DNA of 64,000 bases, from the NCBI RefSeq assembly GCF_003255815.1, contig NC_037668.1, positions 69,435,445-69,499,444 of the forward strand. The letters are read 5' to 3'. The notes under the pieces were generated by a model. That model had not been told where the DNA came from, searched no databases, and saw only the letters and a program-made list of their open reading frames with translations. Source of the stretch: Theropithecus gelada (Eukaryota; Chordata; Mammalia; Primates; Cercopithecidae). Positions 1 to 10,510 of this stretch are shown one piece after another. Position 1 is the stretch's first letter. The number at the start of each line of letters is the position of its first letter. Position numbers and translations under genes: made by a program.

Positions 1-514
1 GGCAGTGACAAGCCATGGGGAGCTCAGAGGGGCTGGGGCAGGAAAGGGAGATGTGAACAGAGCCAGTTAGAAGCCAGGCTGCATCAGACACCACTGCCTT
101 CCTCTTCTCTGTCACTCTCAGGCATGACTCTCCTTCTTCCCCGGCTATCTGAGTGCCAGCAACAGAAAGCAGGCCTCAAGCTGCACACATGTCGTAGAAG
201 ATGAGTATGTTTATTCAGCAGCTGCTCTTGCTTCAAAAGCACACAGCCAGCTCTGCCCAGGCCTCGGCCTGGCAGTCTCCTCCTTTTGGGAGAGCCAGTT
301 GCCCTGTGTCCTGCTCTGAGGGCACACAGTTGTGACCTTGGTTTCCTGTGGTGAAGGCACACAGAGTGGTACCTGGGGGAATGTTGTGGGTCTCGTGGGA
401 GTTCAGGCTGAGTCAGGAGAGAGCTGCCCAAGTGGCTCAGCATCTGGGGACCAGAACTTGGGCAGAGGAGGATCCCACAGAGCTTGCATTTTCCCACACT
501 CTTTCCCTTCTTCC
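1..514. other. Unassigned sequence, no gene seen
   Basis: Unique-looking, moderately GC-rich DNA. Short open frames occur on both strands but overlap each other, show no recognisable domain and have no splice or promoter context. No repeat family could be named. Confidence 0.5.
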
Positions 515-885
515 CTCCAACCAATATTTGTTGAGTACCTACTATGTGTCAGGCACTATTCTAGATGGTGAATCAGACCAGAAAAAACTCCTGTCCTCTT
601 AGAACTTAAATTCTAATAGGGGAAACAGACAACATTCAAACAAAGAAATGTCAGGTAATGAGTCCTATGAAAGAAAATACAGACAACTTGAGAAAAGAAA
701 GAGAAAGTGACCAGAGAAGGTGCTTGAGTTGAGGTGATCAGGGAAGGCTTCTCTAAGGAGGTGAGGTTCTAGGGGTGACATCTGAGCAAAGGCCTGAATG
801 AAGTGAGGGAGCAGGGACACAAGGATTTCAGGCAGGGGGATGGGGTGGTACATGCAAAGGCCCTGAGGCAGGAATAAATCTGGTG
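515..885 (-). mobile_element. L2 LINE 3' end, antisense
   Basis: Read on the plus strand it begins with AATATTTGTTGAGTACCTAC and TGTCAGGCACTATTCTAG, the reverse complement of the L2 3' terminus. It continues through the usual antisense L2 3' UTR text (GGGAAGGCTTCTCTAAGGAGG, then GCAAAGGCCCTGAGGCAGGA). Long for an L2 fragment; no ORF2 coding remains. Confidence 0.8.
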
Positions 886-894
886 TGTTTCTCT

Positions 895-1000
895 GACTCC
901 TTATCTAGTGCTTTTGGGAAAAGAGAGGCTTAGGCTGGTGAGGTGACTTGCCTGGAACCATGCTGCAGATCAATGGCCAAGCAGGACCCAAGGGAAGTTT
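895..1000 (-). mobile_element. Possible MIR fragment, antisense
   Basis: Weak similarity to the antisense MIR core: GAGGCTTAGGCTGGTGAGGT followed by GACTTGCCTGGAACCATGC. Too diverged to be sure. Confidence 0.4.
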
Positions 1001-1104
1001 TCTGCCTGTTTGTCCAGGGCTTGCCCACCATGTATGGGCCACTGGGCACATTTCAGGCATGGGCCTTGGCCAGAGGATGGACATTGACTGTAGGGGAGGG
1101 TGAG

Positions 1105-1250
1105 TCAGTCATTCAGTCAACAAACATTGACTGAGTGCCTAGCCCACACCAGGCTCTGACTGTACTGGGCCCTAGCACACAGCAGGGTACCCATGGATGG
1201 AAGCACATGTCCCCCTGGAGCCTGCATTCTAGTGGAGATCAGAGATTATG
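1105..1250 (-). mobile_element. L2 3' end fragment, antisense
   Basis: CATTCAGTCAACAAACATTG, ACTGAGTGCCTAGCC and GCCTGCATTCTAGTGGAG follow the antisense L2 3' end order. Confidence 0.7.
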
Positions 1251-1369
1251 GGGATCACGCTATTCCAGGACCCTAGAATCTGTGGCCAGAATCTGGAAAT
1301 CCCAGAATCAAAATGATGGTATCTTAGCATCCAAGGATTCGGAATCCCCCAAGCACGGCTTTTTCATAT

Positions 1370-1500
1370 GGGAAATTGGCAGGGCCCTTCGGTGGCATCC
1401 AGCCCATTTTAACGAGGTGAGGAACCAAGGTCTGGTGCACTGAATGTCCCACATAGGGCGGCCAGTGGTGGAACCAGGGCCTTTGCCAAGGAGTCTGGGC
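1370..1500 (-). mobile_element. MIR-like tRNA-SINE fragment, antisense
   Basis: CATCCAGCCCATTTTAACGA then GAGGTGAGGAACCAAGGTC and GGCCAGTGGTGGAACCAGGG resemble a diverged antisense MIR (MIR3-like). Confidence 0.5.
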
Positions 1501-1559
1501 TTCTGGGGCAGTGAGGTGATTGTGGGCAATGAGGATGAATATAGGCTTGGGCCAGACAG

Positions 1560-1755
1560 ACTGGCTGTGGGTCTGTACCCCACACTTGCTATGTCATGGA
1601 ATCTTTCTAAACCTCAGTTTCCTCATCTGTAAAATGGCACTAAGATGGCATCTACCTCAAATGGTTGTGGTGAGAATTAAGATAATCCACATAAAGCGCT
1701 TAGAGTGGCAAATGCCTCCAACGCTCGCTGTTGTGCTGGTAATTATTAGTGAAAC
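1560..1755 (+). mobile_element. MIR SINE, sense
   Basis: Contains the diagnostic core CCTCAGTTTCCTCATCTGTA then AAAATGG, followed by GAGAATTAAGATAATCC and AAAGCGCTTAGAGTGGC, in MIR order. Confidence 0.85.
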
Positions 1756-2344
1756 TTCAATAACACTGGTATGAAGTGTTAGATGACAGAGATTGAACCT
1801 TGCTGGGATGGGAACAGTGCACCTGCCCCAGCCACCAGGCTCAGCATCCCACAGAGGGTCTGCCCAGGCGTGTCAGCCGATAGGAATAAGGGTTATTTCA
1901 CTCTCACCTCGACACACACATGGTGTGTGTGGACCAGCACGAGTCCATTCCCTCCTCTCTCCATCTCTCCCATCTTCCCATTCCCTCCTCTGTCTCTCTT
2001 TTCTGTCTTACACATACACACACACACACGCATGTGCTATAATTATAGCCATAAGACCTTGACCCAGCCCAGAGCAGTGGAAGCTGAGACCAAAGGCATT
2101 AGAACGAAGGCTCTAGTGGATTTTAGCTGAGGTCAAAGTACATGTTTTAACCCTTTCTCTTTGCTGGACTGAAACTAGGCTTGATGGACTAGGACCCACC
2201 AGGAGGTTGGAAGGGCAATAGCCTGTGGCCAAATGGGAGTAACAAGAAGCACATTCTTCATATGGTGAGAGATAAAGGCCAGCCAGCTGGAATTGAGGGC
2301 TCAGAGTGTGCTGCTGCAGCTAAAGACAAGAGGTGCACAAAGGA
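1756..2344. other. Unassigned; pyrimidine-rich and CA-rich patch
   Basis: About 1950-2012 is pyrimidine-rich (TCTCTCCATCTCTCCC). 2011-2032 is a short, impure CA run. The rest is unique-looking with no gene signal. Confidence 0.5.
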
Positions 2345-2425
2345 CAACCGGGTATCCTGGAAGACTTCCTGGAGGAGGAGAGAGAGGAGCTTTGAAGGAT
2401 GGGGAGGATTTGGCCATAGACTTTA
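2345..2425 (-). mobile_element. Possible L2 3' UTR fragment, antisense
   Basis: GGAAGACTTCCTGGAGGAGG then GAGCTTTGAAGGATGGGGA match the antisense L2 3' UTR pattern (aggcttcctggaggagg ... ttgaaggatga). Confidence 0.5.
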
Positions 2426-2929
2426 TTGCTGTATATGAAAACATCAGTCAAGCACCAAACCAAATAAAATCAAGTACAAAGGCACAGAGGCTCAAACTGT
2501 TAGGGTGTAGGATGACAGTGAAGCTCCTCTTACAGGTTAGATGGAAGTGAGACAGACTGGGAGGTGGAGCAAGAACTTGTTTTGCCTTCAGTTCTCACCT
2601 TTGCCTTGAACCAATGGTCATTCCTTCATTCATATGAATAACTCATCTATCTAAAACAATTTTAGGCAGCACTAGTGAGCCCTAGTGAGTTTTCCTTCCC
2701 TTGGCTCAATTTCTCCATCTCCTAAATGGATTTGTCACTGACATGGAGAGGGAGACTGCCCAAGAGCAGACGTTCCTAACTAGTGGGCAGCCGTTGGCTG
2801 CTCCAGACCACTCAGGGACATCCCTGTCCCTACCATGAAGTCTTAGGCTCATTGGAAAGCCTTGGGGTTCCTGAGATGTCCGTCTTTCTGGGGCAAATTC
2901 ACAGTAACAGGGAGGGATGACACAGTGAC
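2426..2929. other. Unassigned sequence, no gene seen
   Basis: Unique-looking. A faint MIR-like patch (CAATTTCTCCATCTCCTAAA) lies near 2707-2730. Open frames on both strands overlap and show no domain. Confidence 0.45.
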
Positions 2930-3125
2930 CAGGCTCCAGAAGGAGACACACAGAGCCCTTCCTCAGGGTCACCTCAACCTCAAAGCAGCCCCAGTGGGAC
3001 TCCCAACTCACGTTAGCACCAACACAGGGAACCACCAGGCCTTGGAGAAGTTCAGTGTCTTGCCTGAGTCCTATATCTGGTAAACTGGCAGAGCTAGGAT
3101 AGGGAGCCCAGATGCTTCCTGGCCC
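2930..3125 (-). mobile_element. MIR SINE, antisense, diverged
   Basis: TTCAGTGTCTTGCCTGAGTC, GGTAAACTGGCAGAGCTAGG and ATAGGGAGCCCAGATGCTTC follow the antisense MIR order. Confidence 0.6.
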
Positions 3126-3787
3126 CCATGTCCATGGAAACATCAGGCCAGGCTGTCTCTTGCCCTAAGTTGCACAGGCCAAGAATAGAAGCTAAGATGG
3201 AAGTGATTTATTCCCAGGTACACAAGGACTCCAACTGTGGAGCGGGGCTGGGGTCCAGCCACACACTGAGCTCCAGAGGCCCAGTTCTGGTTTCAGCTGA
3301 GTGGCCCTACCAAGCTACTTGGCCCTTCCTACGTCTCCCCTCAAACATCCTCCATCTATGTCTCAGATGCCAAAAAGTCATCAGAGCAGGCAGGAAATTG
3401 CGTAATCAGCATGCTAAACCTGATGAGCTTAGGATACCACCTCTGAGTGGGCCCCCAGGGCCGTTCCCAGGCCCCAGATGGCAACACTTCAAGGGGGCTA
3501 AAGAAGAAGGGAGATCCCATAGTTTTCCCCATTTGGGACATTCAACAAATAGAATGGTTTGTTCACAGGTTTATTCCATTTGGACACATCGGGAATAGCT
3601 TTGGGTCTGTCTAGAAAGAAACATGTTCATCCAGCTCTGACTCACCTAGTTCCAGCACTGAGTATCCTGCATTATTATTCTACCTTTTCAAAGCCTATTA
3701 TGTGTGATTCCTATGGAGGAGTTGAGGGAGCTACAGGTGAGACCAGAGTCAGGCTCTGATGTCAAGAGGCTCCTAAGAGAAGAAATT
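3126..3787. other. Mostly unassigned sequence
   Basis: Holds a 156-codon open frame (3128-3598, plus) with a true ATG but no recognisable domain and no context. 3398-3406 reads TTGCGTAAT, a C/EBP-like motif. 3655-3787 faintly resembles antisense L2 (CTATTATGTGTGATTCC). No gene is supported. Confidence 0.45.
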
Positions 3788-4426
3788 AGAACCCTTGTGC
3801 ACTGCTGGTAGGAATGTAAAATGGTGCCGCCACTATGGGGAACAGTATGGAAGTTCCTCAACAAATTAAAAATAGAACTACCATATGATCTACCAACCCC
3901 ACTGCTGGGTATTTATCCAAAAGGATTGAAAACAAGATCTCGAAGAGATATTTGCACTCCTGTGTTCATTACAGCATTACCCACAACAGTCAAGATGTGG
4001 AAAAAACCCAAATGTCTATCGGCAGATGAATGGATAAAGAAAATGTGGTACATACATATAGTTGAATATTATTCAGCCTTAAAAAAGAAGGAAATCCTGC
4101 AATATGTGACAGCATGGATGAACCTGGAGGACATTATGCTAAGTGAAATAAGCCAGGCACAGAAGGACAGATACTGCATAATTCCACTTAGACGTGGTGT
4201 CTAAAATAGTCAAACTCACAGAAGTAGACAGTAGAATAGTGGGTGCCAGGAGCTGCGGGAAGGGGAAATAGGAAGTTGCTGCTCAACAAGAATAAATGTT
4301 CAGTTCAGCAAGTTGACTAAGTTCTAGAGACCTGCTGTGTAACATTTGCCTATAATGAATGATACTTTATCGTATACTTAAACATTTGTCGAAAGGTAGA
4401 TCTCATGTGAAATATTCTTGCTGCAA
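3788..4426 (+). pseudogene. L1 LINE 3' end (ORF2 C-terminus plus 3' UTR)
   Basis: Starts in the ORF2 C-terminal region (GTGCACTGCTGGTAGGAATG). One frame, 3821-4204, reads through the usual end of the L1 ORF2 protein, including EYYSALKKKEILQY and NLEDIMLSEI. 3' UTR follows (AGTAGACAGTAGAATAGTGG, then CTTAAACATTTGTCGAAAGG). 5' truncated L1M-age copy without reverse transcriptase or endonuclease domains, so dead. An Alu inserted at its 3' end. Confidence 0.85.
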
Positions 4427-4725
4427 TTTTTTTTTTTTTTGAGACGGAGTTTCCCCCTCTTGTTGCCCAGGCTGGAGTGCAATGGCGCAATCTCGGGTCA
4501 CTGCAACCTCCACCTGCTAGGTTCAAGCGATTCTCCTGTCTCAGCCCCCTGAGTAGCTGGGATTACAGGCGCATGCCAACACGCTTGACTAATTTTTGTA
4601 TTTTTAGTAGAGACGGGATTTCATCATATTGGTCAGGCTGGTCTCGAACTTCCGACCTCAGGTGATACGCCCACCTCGCCCTCCCAAAGTGCTGGGATTA
4701 CAGGCGTGAGCCACTACACCTGACC
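4427..4725 (-). mobile_element. Alu SINE, antisense, full length
   Basis: Poly-T at 4427-4440, then GAGACGGAGTTTCC, both arms, and CAGGCGTGAGCCACTACACC at the 5' end. Flanked by imperfect target duplications (GCTGCAATTTT / ACTGCAATTTT). Confidence 0.95.
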
Positions 4726-4794
4726 ATTACTGCAATTTTTAAAAAGCCCATAAGCTAGAACAAGAGATGTAGGTATAGGTGCATAGGTTAATCA

Positions 4795-5070
4795 ATAGTG
4801 CTAATAGCAAATATTTATATAATCTGGATTCTGCAGCAGGCACAGTTCTGAGTTTTTATCTGTATTAACTCACTTAACACTTGCAATGATATTAATACTA
4901 TGAAGGAAGGATCATTATCATCTCTACTGTACAGAGGAGGAAACTGAGGCACAGAGGGGTTGAATCATGGACTCACAACTGCCCTGCTGCTCACAGGAAC
5001 AGAGCTGGGATGGGAGCCCAGGCAGGCGGCTCCAGAATCTGTGCTCCTAACCCCACACGGTGCTGCCCAC
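4795..5070 (-). mobile_element. MIR SINE, antisense, nearly full length
   Basis: GAGGAGGAAACTGAGGCACA is the antisense MIR core. It is preceded by the 3' portion (CTCACTTAACACTTGCAATG) and followed by the tRNA-related end (TGGGAGCCCAGGCAGGCGGC). Confidence 0.85.
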
Positions 5071-5489
5071 TGGTGCACAGAGCTGCCTTCCCTAACAGAG
5101 GTGTGCCCTGGGTAGCACAGAGGCTAGTGAGCATGAGCCGCTCCATCAGAGGGAGGGGCATGGACATTTTCCTAGAGGAGTGATGCTACACAGACTCTCA
5201 GTGATGAAGCTCTCCATCATCTCTGAAGACTAATGAAGCCAGCCATAAACATGCCATGGGAGGAACTGAGAGGGCCTCTGGCCAAGCAGGCTGCCCCTAC
5301 CACTACCCCTGGGATCTCTGCCTCCCCACCTGACCCTAGTAGGGTCCTCTTCCTCCCTCCTGCAAGCTCCTGGAACTCTTGGTGTGCATCTCCTTTGCAG
5401 TGTGGACCACAGTCAGCTTTGTGTCTGCTGTAGGTTTGTCTTACCTCCCTCTAGTGCAGTCCTTGTTCCACCTCCCTTCAACTCTCTGA
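5071..5489. other. Unassigned sequence, no gene seen
   Basis: Unique-looking with a C-rich patch near 5290-5370. No repeat or gene could be supported. Confidence 0.45.
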
Positions 5490-5562
5490 CATCTTTAGCT
5501 CCCAGCACAGGCCTGGGATGTAGCTGGTGCTTGTGAAATATTTGTTGCATCGATATGAGTTT
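5490..5562 (+). mobile_element. L2 3' end fragment, sense
   Basis: AGCTCCCAGCACAGGCCTGG, GTAGCTGGTGCTTGTGAAAT and ATTTGTTGCATCGATATG match the L2 3' terminus. Confidence 0.65.
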
Positions 5563-5623
5563 TCTACATATATCAGGGCTGGCCCTGGCTGGACCTGGAG
5601 ATCAGGAAAATAAATTTGGCTGC

Positions 5624-5869
5624 CCTTCCTTCCTTCCTTCCTTCCTTCCTTCCTTCCTTCCTTCCTTCCTTCCTTCCTTCCTTCCTTCCTTCCTTCCTTC
5701 CTTCCTTCCTTCTCTCCTTCCCTCCTTCCTTTCCTTCCCTCCCTCCCTCTCTCCTTCCTTCCCTTCCTCACCCCTCCCCTTCTCTTCCCTCCCTCTGTCC
5801 CTCCTTCCTTCCTTCCTCCTTCCTCCCCTCCCTCCCTCCCTTCCTTCTGCCTGCCTTTCCTCCCTCCAC
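5624..5869. repeat. (TTCC)n microsatellite, pure then degenerate
   Basis: About 22 uninterrupted TTCC units (5625-5711), then an impure CCT/TTCC polypyrimidine tract to 5869. It produces artefactual Pro/Ser/Phe/Leu open frames on the plus strand and Lys/Glu/Gly/Arg frames on the minus strand. The homopurine/homopyrimidine bias could form triplex (H-) DNA. Confidence 0.95.
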
Positions 5870-5871
5870 TT

Positions 5872-6500
5872 TTAGCAGGTATTTATTGAGTATCCATGTA
5901 TGTGGCAGGTGCAATGCAGCAGGACAGTCTCTATTCTGTGGCACTCACAGTCTAGTCGAGGATACGAACTAGCAAAAAGACAATTGTTGGTGAGATGCAT
6001 TCTGGCATGAGAGTCCAGGGAGCATAAGAGCACATCAAATCCACAGGCTTCCACAGGTGTGGAGGAAGTAATCAAGGAAGACTTCTGGGAAATGGCATCT
6101 AAACTGAGACTTGAATATTGAGTGTGCATGCCCATGCATCTGTGTATGTGTGAGAGAAACAGGAAGAAAGAGAAAGACAGAGAGATGCATGTGTGTGTGA
6201 GCTAGGAAGCAAGAGGTTAAGGCCAGAGCTTTGATGGAGAGAGGTAAGACCAGGTAGGAGATCCTGAGGGTCCTTGCAAGTTGCTCTAAAGGAATTTAGC
6301 ATTTAATACCAGAGGCCATGGGGAGCCATTAAAGGATTTTATTTGGGGTTTGACGTGACCAGGTTTGTTCTAGAAAGATTCCCCTGGTGCACTACGGGTA
6401 ATAGATTAGAGGGGGCATGGTGGTGGCAGATAGAAGCAGCTACAGAAATCCAGGTAAGACAAGGCTGTTAGCAGTAGGAGTGAGAGGAAGGGACACATCT
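5872..6500 (-). mobile_element. Long L2 3' end, antisense
   Basis: Begins with AGCAGGTATTTATTGAGTAT and continues through antisense L2 3' UTR text: ATCAAGGAAGACTTCTGGGA, then CCATGGGGAGCCATTAAAGG and CTGGTGCACTACGGGTAATA. A short TG-rich expansion sits near 6136-6200. Confidence 0.75.
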
Positions 6501-6748
6501 GCCAGATCTTGAGTCGCATGATTTTCCTTGGGGGTTGGGGGCTCAGGAATGAGCCCTGAGTTTGGGTCATCTCATCCCTTCCATGGGGCCCCTCTCTTTC
6601 CTGCCACCATCCCCATCCTTATCCCATTGTTGTAACGGAAAGTCATGGAATTCTTGGGGGAACTCCATGAAATACTAAACTTCTGGCTCCATCACAAGAA
6701 CTGGGAACATTTTCACTAGCAGAAAATGCACCCATACCATAAAATCAT
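6501..6748. other. Unassigned sequence
   Basis: Unique-looking; no gene or repeat recognised. Confidence 0.4.

Positions 6749-6780
<32 letters not shown>
6749..6780. repeat. (CA)n microsatellite
   Basis: About 16 CA units with one CG interruption near the 3' end. Confidence 0.95.
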
Positions 6781-6782
<2 letters not shown>

Positions 6783-7063
6783 AGCCACCATAAAAAATAT
6801 GCTGCGAAACTCCATAGAATTGGCTGGTTTGATATTCCTCATTAATATTTGTTTGTTACTTGTACATTTCATTTTACTGCCTATGATCACTCATTAGCAG
6901 TCAAGCAGTAGCAAGTGCCCAGAGCTTATGAAAAGCCAATGGGAGAAAAGCAGAACATTGAGATAATGATAAGTAATAACTTTGTCCTTTACTGCAAATT
7001 GGGAAGAGATAGATACCAATTTAGTGTAGCAGTGGAACATCTCAGCACAGCCCTCAGAGCCCA

Positions 7064-7088
7064 GGGTCAGGGTTAGGGTTAGGGTTAG
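7064..7088 (+). repeat. Interstitial telomeric repeat, four G3 tracts
   Basis: GGGTCA is followed by three TTAGGG-type units (GGGTTAGGGTTAGGGTTAG). The four GGG runs at 7064, 7070, 7076 and 7082 have 3-nt loops, which is a canonical intramolecular G-quadruplex pattern on the plus strand. Flanks are ordinary sequence, so this is not a chromosome end. Confidence 0.95.
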
Positions 7089-7714
7089 CACTCCCATAGG
7101 TTTCTCCTGGTCAAGGCTGGAAAGCAATCTAATTAACCAGATCATGGTAAGGAATGAATGACCACCAGAGTAGCTTAATCCCACCTGGAGGTACTAGCAG
7201 CTCGGCTTTAGAGATGGAGAGGAAGTAGGCTTTCCCAACTTCCTTCAAATGCCATAATCTGCCTGTAAACTCAGAGGGTAATACAGATGTTAGTTTCTCT
7301 TGGGATCACAAGGTCATGGGGGGTGAGGGGTAGCTCAAGCATGAATCTTCTTCTCCAGGTTTGCTGCAGTAGCTTGAAGTAGTGTCTTGGGGTGGACTCT
7401 GACATTCCCTTCCACCACTATCCACTGTCACCTTCCAAAGCCACTCCAAATGAGCAAACATAAACTCTAGGTTAAAAGTGTGCTTATTCTACAAATGCAG
7501 CTTCAAGATAAGTCTTCTGTATGCTCCCAGCCCTCACCAGAATACCGTTCCTGGGATCCTCCTCTGAGAACAGTTGACAAAGCTGGTTGGTCCCCGTAGG
7601 GAGAAAGGGGCTGGCCTTCACATGGAATTCCCAGGGCTAAATAAACAATCAGATGGGGTTTCCTTCCTGACCTACTACTGCTGCCAAGTAAAGTGAACAG
7701 AAACATCCACCACA
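7089..7714. other. Unassigned sequence, no gene seen
   Basis: Unique-looking DNA; overlapping short open frames on the minus strand only, without recognisable motifs. Confidence 0.45.
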
Positions 7715-7790
7715 GAAGACCATTCTCCAGATGAGAAAACCAAGGACCAGAGAACAAAGACTTGGCTTGGATCACATATGCAGGAGGTTC
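7715..7790 (-). mobile_element. MIR core fragment, antisense
   Basis: CCAGATGAGAAAACCAAGGA then CAAAGACTTGGCTTGGATCA resemble the antisense MIR core. Confidence 0.55.
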
Positions 7791-8279
7791 CTGCACATCT
7801 GGCCACACCTACCCTTTCTGGCTCTTTGGGACATATGATGGAGACTGGAGGCTTCCAACTCTGAGCTGATGCACAGGTCATGGGTGACAGGAGCAGCTCC
7901 AGGTCAGTGAGATGTGATGCATTAAGGTGCTGATACCATGGAAAAAACTGGGAGGTGTGAGTCCCTCCCCAGCCATCACACACAGGCCGAACATCTGGTC
8001 TGCACTAAGGACACCTGCCAAATCTCGCCTGAAGCCATGAGCTCCAGCCCAGGTGAGACAGCTCCGTTCCTTTGCCAGGGTGGCCCCCAGGCCCGGACCA
8101 GGCTGAGGTGAGAGTCTGGCTGGCGCTCTGCAGAAGCCTGTGAATGACTCCGGTTGTGCCTTCACACCAAGACAAAGAATAGCATCTCCCTCCTGAAGTT
8201 TCACAACGGTCTGCTTAGACTTTCTCACCCACAATCCCACAGCAACTCAGGGAAGAGAGACCAGCTGTTTGTTTTCCTA
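7791..8279. other. Unassigned sequence, no gene seen
   Basis: Unique-looking. A 120-codon minus-strand frame (7878-8240) has no recognisable domain. Confidence 0.45.
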
Positions 8280-8385
8280 GTTGGCAGAGGAGGAAACTGA
8301 GGTTCAGAGTGGTCAAGTGACCTGCCCAGAGTCATACAGCAAGTGAATGAGAAAGGCAGAATTGAAACCCAAGACTCAACACTTT
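8280..8385 (-). mobile_element. MIR core, antisense
   Basis: GAGGAGGAAACTGAGGTTCA, AGTGACCTGCCCAGAGTCAT and TTGAAACCCAAGACTC are typical antisense MIR. Confidence 0.85.
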
Positions 8386-8989
8386 CTACCATCTTTGAAT
8401 GAAACAACTGACCCTAAGCAGGATGGGCACAGAAGAGGCACCTCTCAGGCTGTGAATGGCATCCCTGAATCAAGAACACTTCGGGACGTGCAAACACGCA
8501 GCTGGGCCCCTAACTGGTGCCACTTACCAGCCGATGTCTCCTCACGCCTGCCACAAGCCTCTCCCAGTCACAGGGACAAGGGAATGATGGTTCCTTACAA
8601 ATAATAGCTGTCGAGAGGCAAGAGAACAGACCTCTCTTTTTCCTGAATCACGCTAGAGCCCAGGAGGCATGTTCAATCCTCAAGGGCATGTGCGGACCTA
8701 CCTAATGCAACAGCAGCTTGATAACTAAGAATTCCCAGGACTTCCCACCTCCCAAAGCCCAAACTGTTGTCTGTGCTGATGGTAACTGCCTGCTCTAAGA
8801 TGGATGGGCAGAAGCTGGGACAAAAGGCCCAGACACATTGGACTGATAAAGCAAACGGTCAGTGTCCAGCATCCGTATGGAAACTCCATAAAAAACAAGG
8901 GCCAACAGTCCTCTGTCCCTTCCTCCAGTGACCCCCAGAAGACAGGCAGGCACTATCAGATCTGCAGGCTAGGCTCAACAATGCTGGAA
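8386..8989. other. Unassigned sequence, no gene seen
   Basis: Unique-looking; no repeat family or gene recognised. Confidence 0.4.
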
Positions 8990-9085
8990 AACAGGTGTAT
9001 TGTCCCCATTTTGCAGATGAGGACATAGTGGCTCAGAGAGATGAGTTGACCCGTCCCAGGGTCATTTTAAGACTCAAGCAGCATT
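8990..9085 (-). mobile_element. MIR core, antisense
   Basis: CCATTTTGCAGATGAGGACA then TGGCTCAGAGAGATGAGTTG match the antisense MIR core. Confidence 0.75.
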
Positions 9086-9689
9086 ACTTTTGGAAACCTC
9101 CCCGACATTCTATCAAATTTATCCCTTGCTGAATGTAATATTTTGCTGGAAAAAACTACACATTTAAAAAATAATTTTGTTTTTGAAATGATTTGCAGTG
9201 AGTAACCTGTAGGATGAATATCTGCTCTGATTTCTTAGCAGTCATTGTAATCAGGAACCTTGGCAAGGCGAGGCATGCTAACCCCCAAAGGGAAGGCTGT
9301 TTCTCTAAAAACTAAATCACACAATTCATTATCCTTGAGTATATTAACTAATTATTAATTTTGATGAGCAGTTTACATATTTTGAAACCAAACCTTTTTC
9401 TTTTCAGGTCTCAAGTATTTTCATGAGCTCTCGGGAAGACACATGGGCCCATGGTGTCTCCCAGGTAAACCAAACCCGGGATGGACCTGAGATTTGAACA
9501 CAGGTCTGCTTCCAAAACCAGGGCTCCTTCCTCAATGTCTGGCTGCCTTGTCTAAGTTGTAACAGGGAAACTATCAAATAGAACCAGCAGGCAAGCAGGC
9601 GTGGAAGGGGGCTGAAAGTGAGGCCCTTTGAGTAGCTGTTACAGATTTTCAGATGTTTGATCATAAACAGCCATGGCAGTGGGTGATGT
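9086..9689. other. AT-rich stretch, then unassigned sequence
   Basis: 9120-9400 is AT-rich with several TAAT/ATTA cores, densest at 9341-9362 (ATTAACTAATTATTAATTTT). 9400-9689 is unique-looking, with a faint MIR-like patch at 9488-9550. No gene seen. Confidence 0.45.
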
Positions 9690-9845
9690 TTACACACCTG
9701 CTCATGTTAAGTCCCACAGTTACCCCCTTTTGAGCGTGGAGGGGTTAGGAAACTCCCACTGTCTCATAGATAGCAAGTGGCCTCACCACGATTTGAACTG
9801 GGGGAGTTGGGCTCTGAAGTCCAAAATCTTAACTTCTCTGGGATA
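9690..9845 (-). mobile_element. MIR SINE, antisense, diverged
   Basis: GTTAGGAAACTCCCACTGTC, GATAGCAAGTGGCCTCACCA and GATTTGAACTGGGGGAGT follow the antisense MIR order. Confidence 0.65.
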
Positions 9846-10344
9846 CTGCTTCTCACACTGGAGCAGAAGGATTTGGGGCAAGTCTGGAGAGGCCCAAGTG
9901 CAATACTGAGACATCTAGAACAACAGGAGAGAGGAGATCAGTCCTTTTGGGGATGGTCAAAGCTAGAGGACAGGTGTGGAGGCTGGCAGGTCTCAGCTGA
10001 CTAGAGGGAAGAACTTTCTTTAAAAAAGCAGAGCTGTCCAACAATGGGGGGCTGCCCTAGCCTGAGTGCTGAGTGCCTGGTGGCTGGCAGTCTGCAGGGA
10101 AAATGATGCCTCTGCGCTGGGCCCAGGGGCTCCTGCTGTGGTAGAGGGCTGTACACACAGACTCCAGAGGGCGTAGCTGATAATCCTCTCTTCCTTTCTC
10201 AGAACCACCTTTCTATAGGCTTTGGTGTGTCAGTGCAGCAGGCACAGATGGCAAAGTCTGCCTTTGGCCAGGTGTGGGCCCCCAGTGTTGGAGGAGAAGA
10301 CTGCAGGCCCAGGAGACTGAACTCACAGGCAGGTCTGGGTTTTT
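9846..10344. other. Unassigned sequence, no gene seen
   Basis: Unique-looking; no gene or repeat recognised. Confidence 0.4.
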
Positions 10345-10510
10345 TTATGTGCTAGTTACTGGAGCTTCACATGTGTTATCTCCTTCTCTCCTCACACCCT
10401 CTGAGGGTGGACTTCCTCCCATCTCACAGATGAGGAAGAGCCTGGGGCCCAGAGAGGCTAAGCAGGGAGCCTGAGGCTGCTTGGGCTCCCAGGGCCATCT
10501 GACCTCAGCT
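10345..10510 (-). mobile_element. MIR SINE, antisense
   Basis: CACATGTGTTATCTCCTTCT, CTCACAGATGAGGAAGAGCC and GGCCCAGAGAGGCTAAGCAG follow the antisense MIR order. Confidence 0.75.

Noticed and set aside
3128..3598. A 156-codon plus frame with ATG
   Set aside because: No recognisable domain, signal or splice context; length is compatible with chance in GC-rich DNA.
3821..4204. A 127-codon plus frame as a gene
   Set aside because: It is the end of an L1 ORF2, a dead 5'-truncated copy.
5478..5972. Pro/Ser/Phe-rich and Lys/Gly/Arg-rich frames
   Set aside because: Translation of the TTCC microsatellite on the two strands.
7064..7088. A chromosome end
   Set aside because: Only four units, with ordinary unique sequence on both sides.
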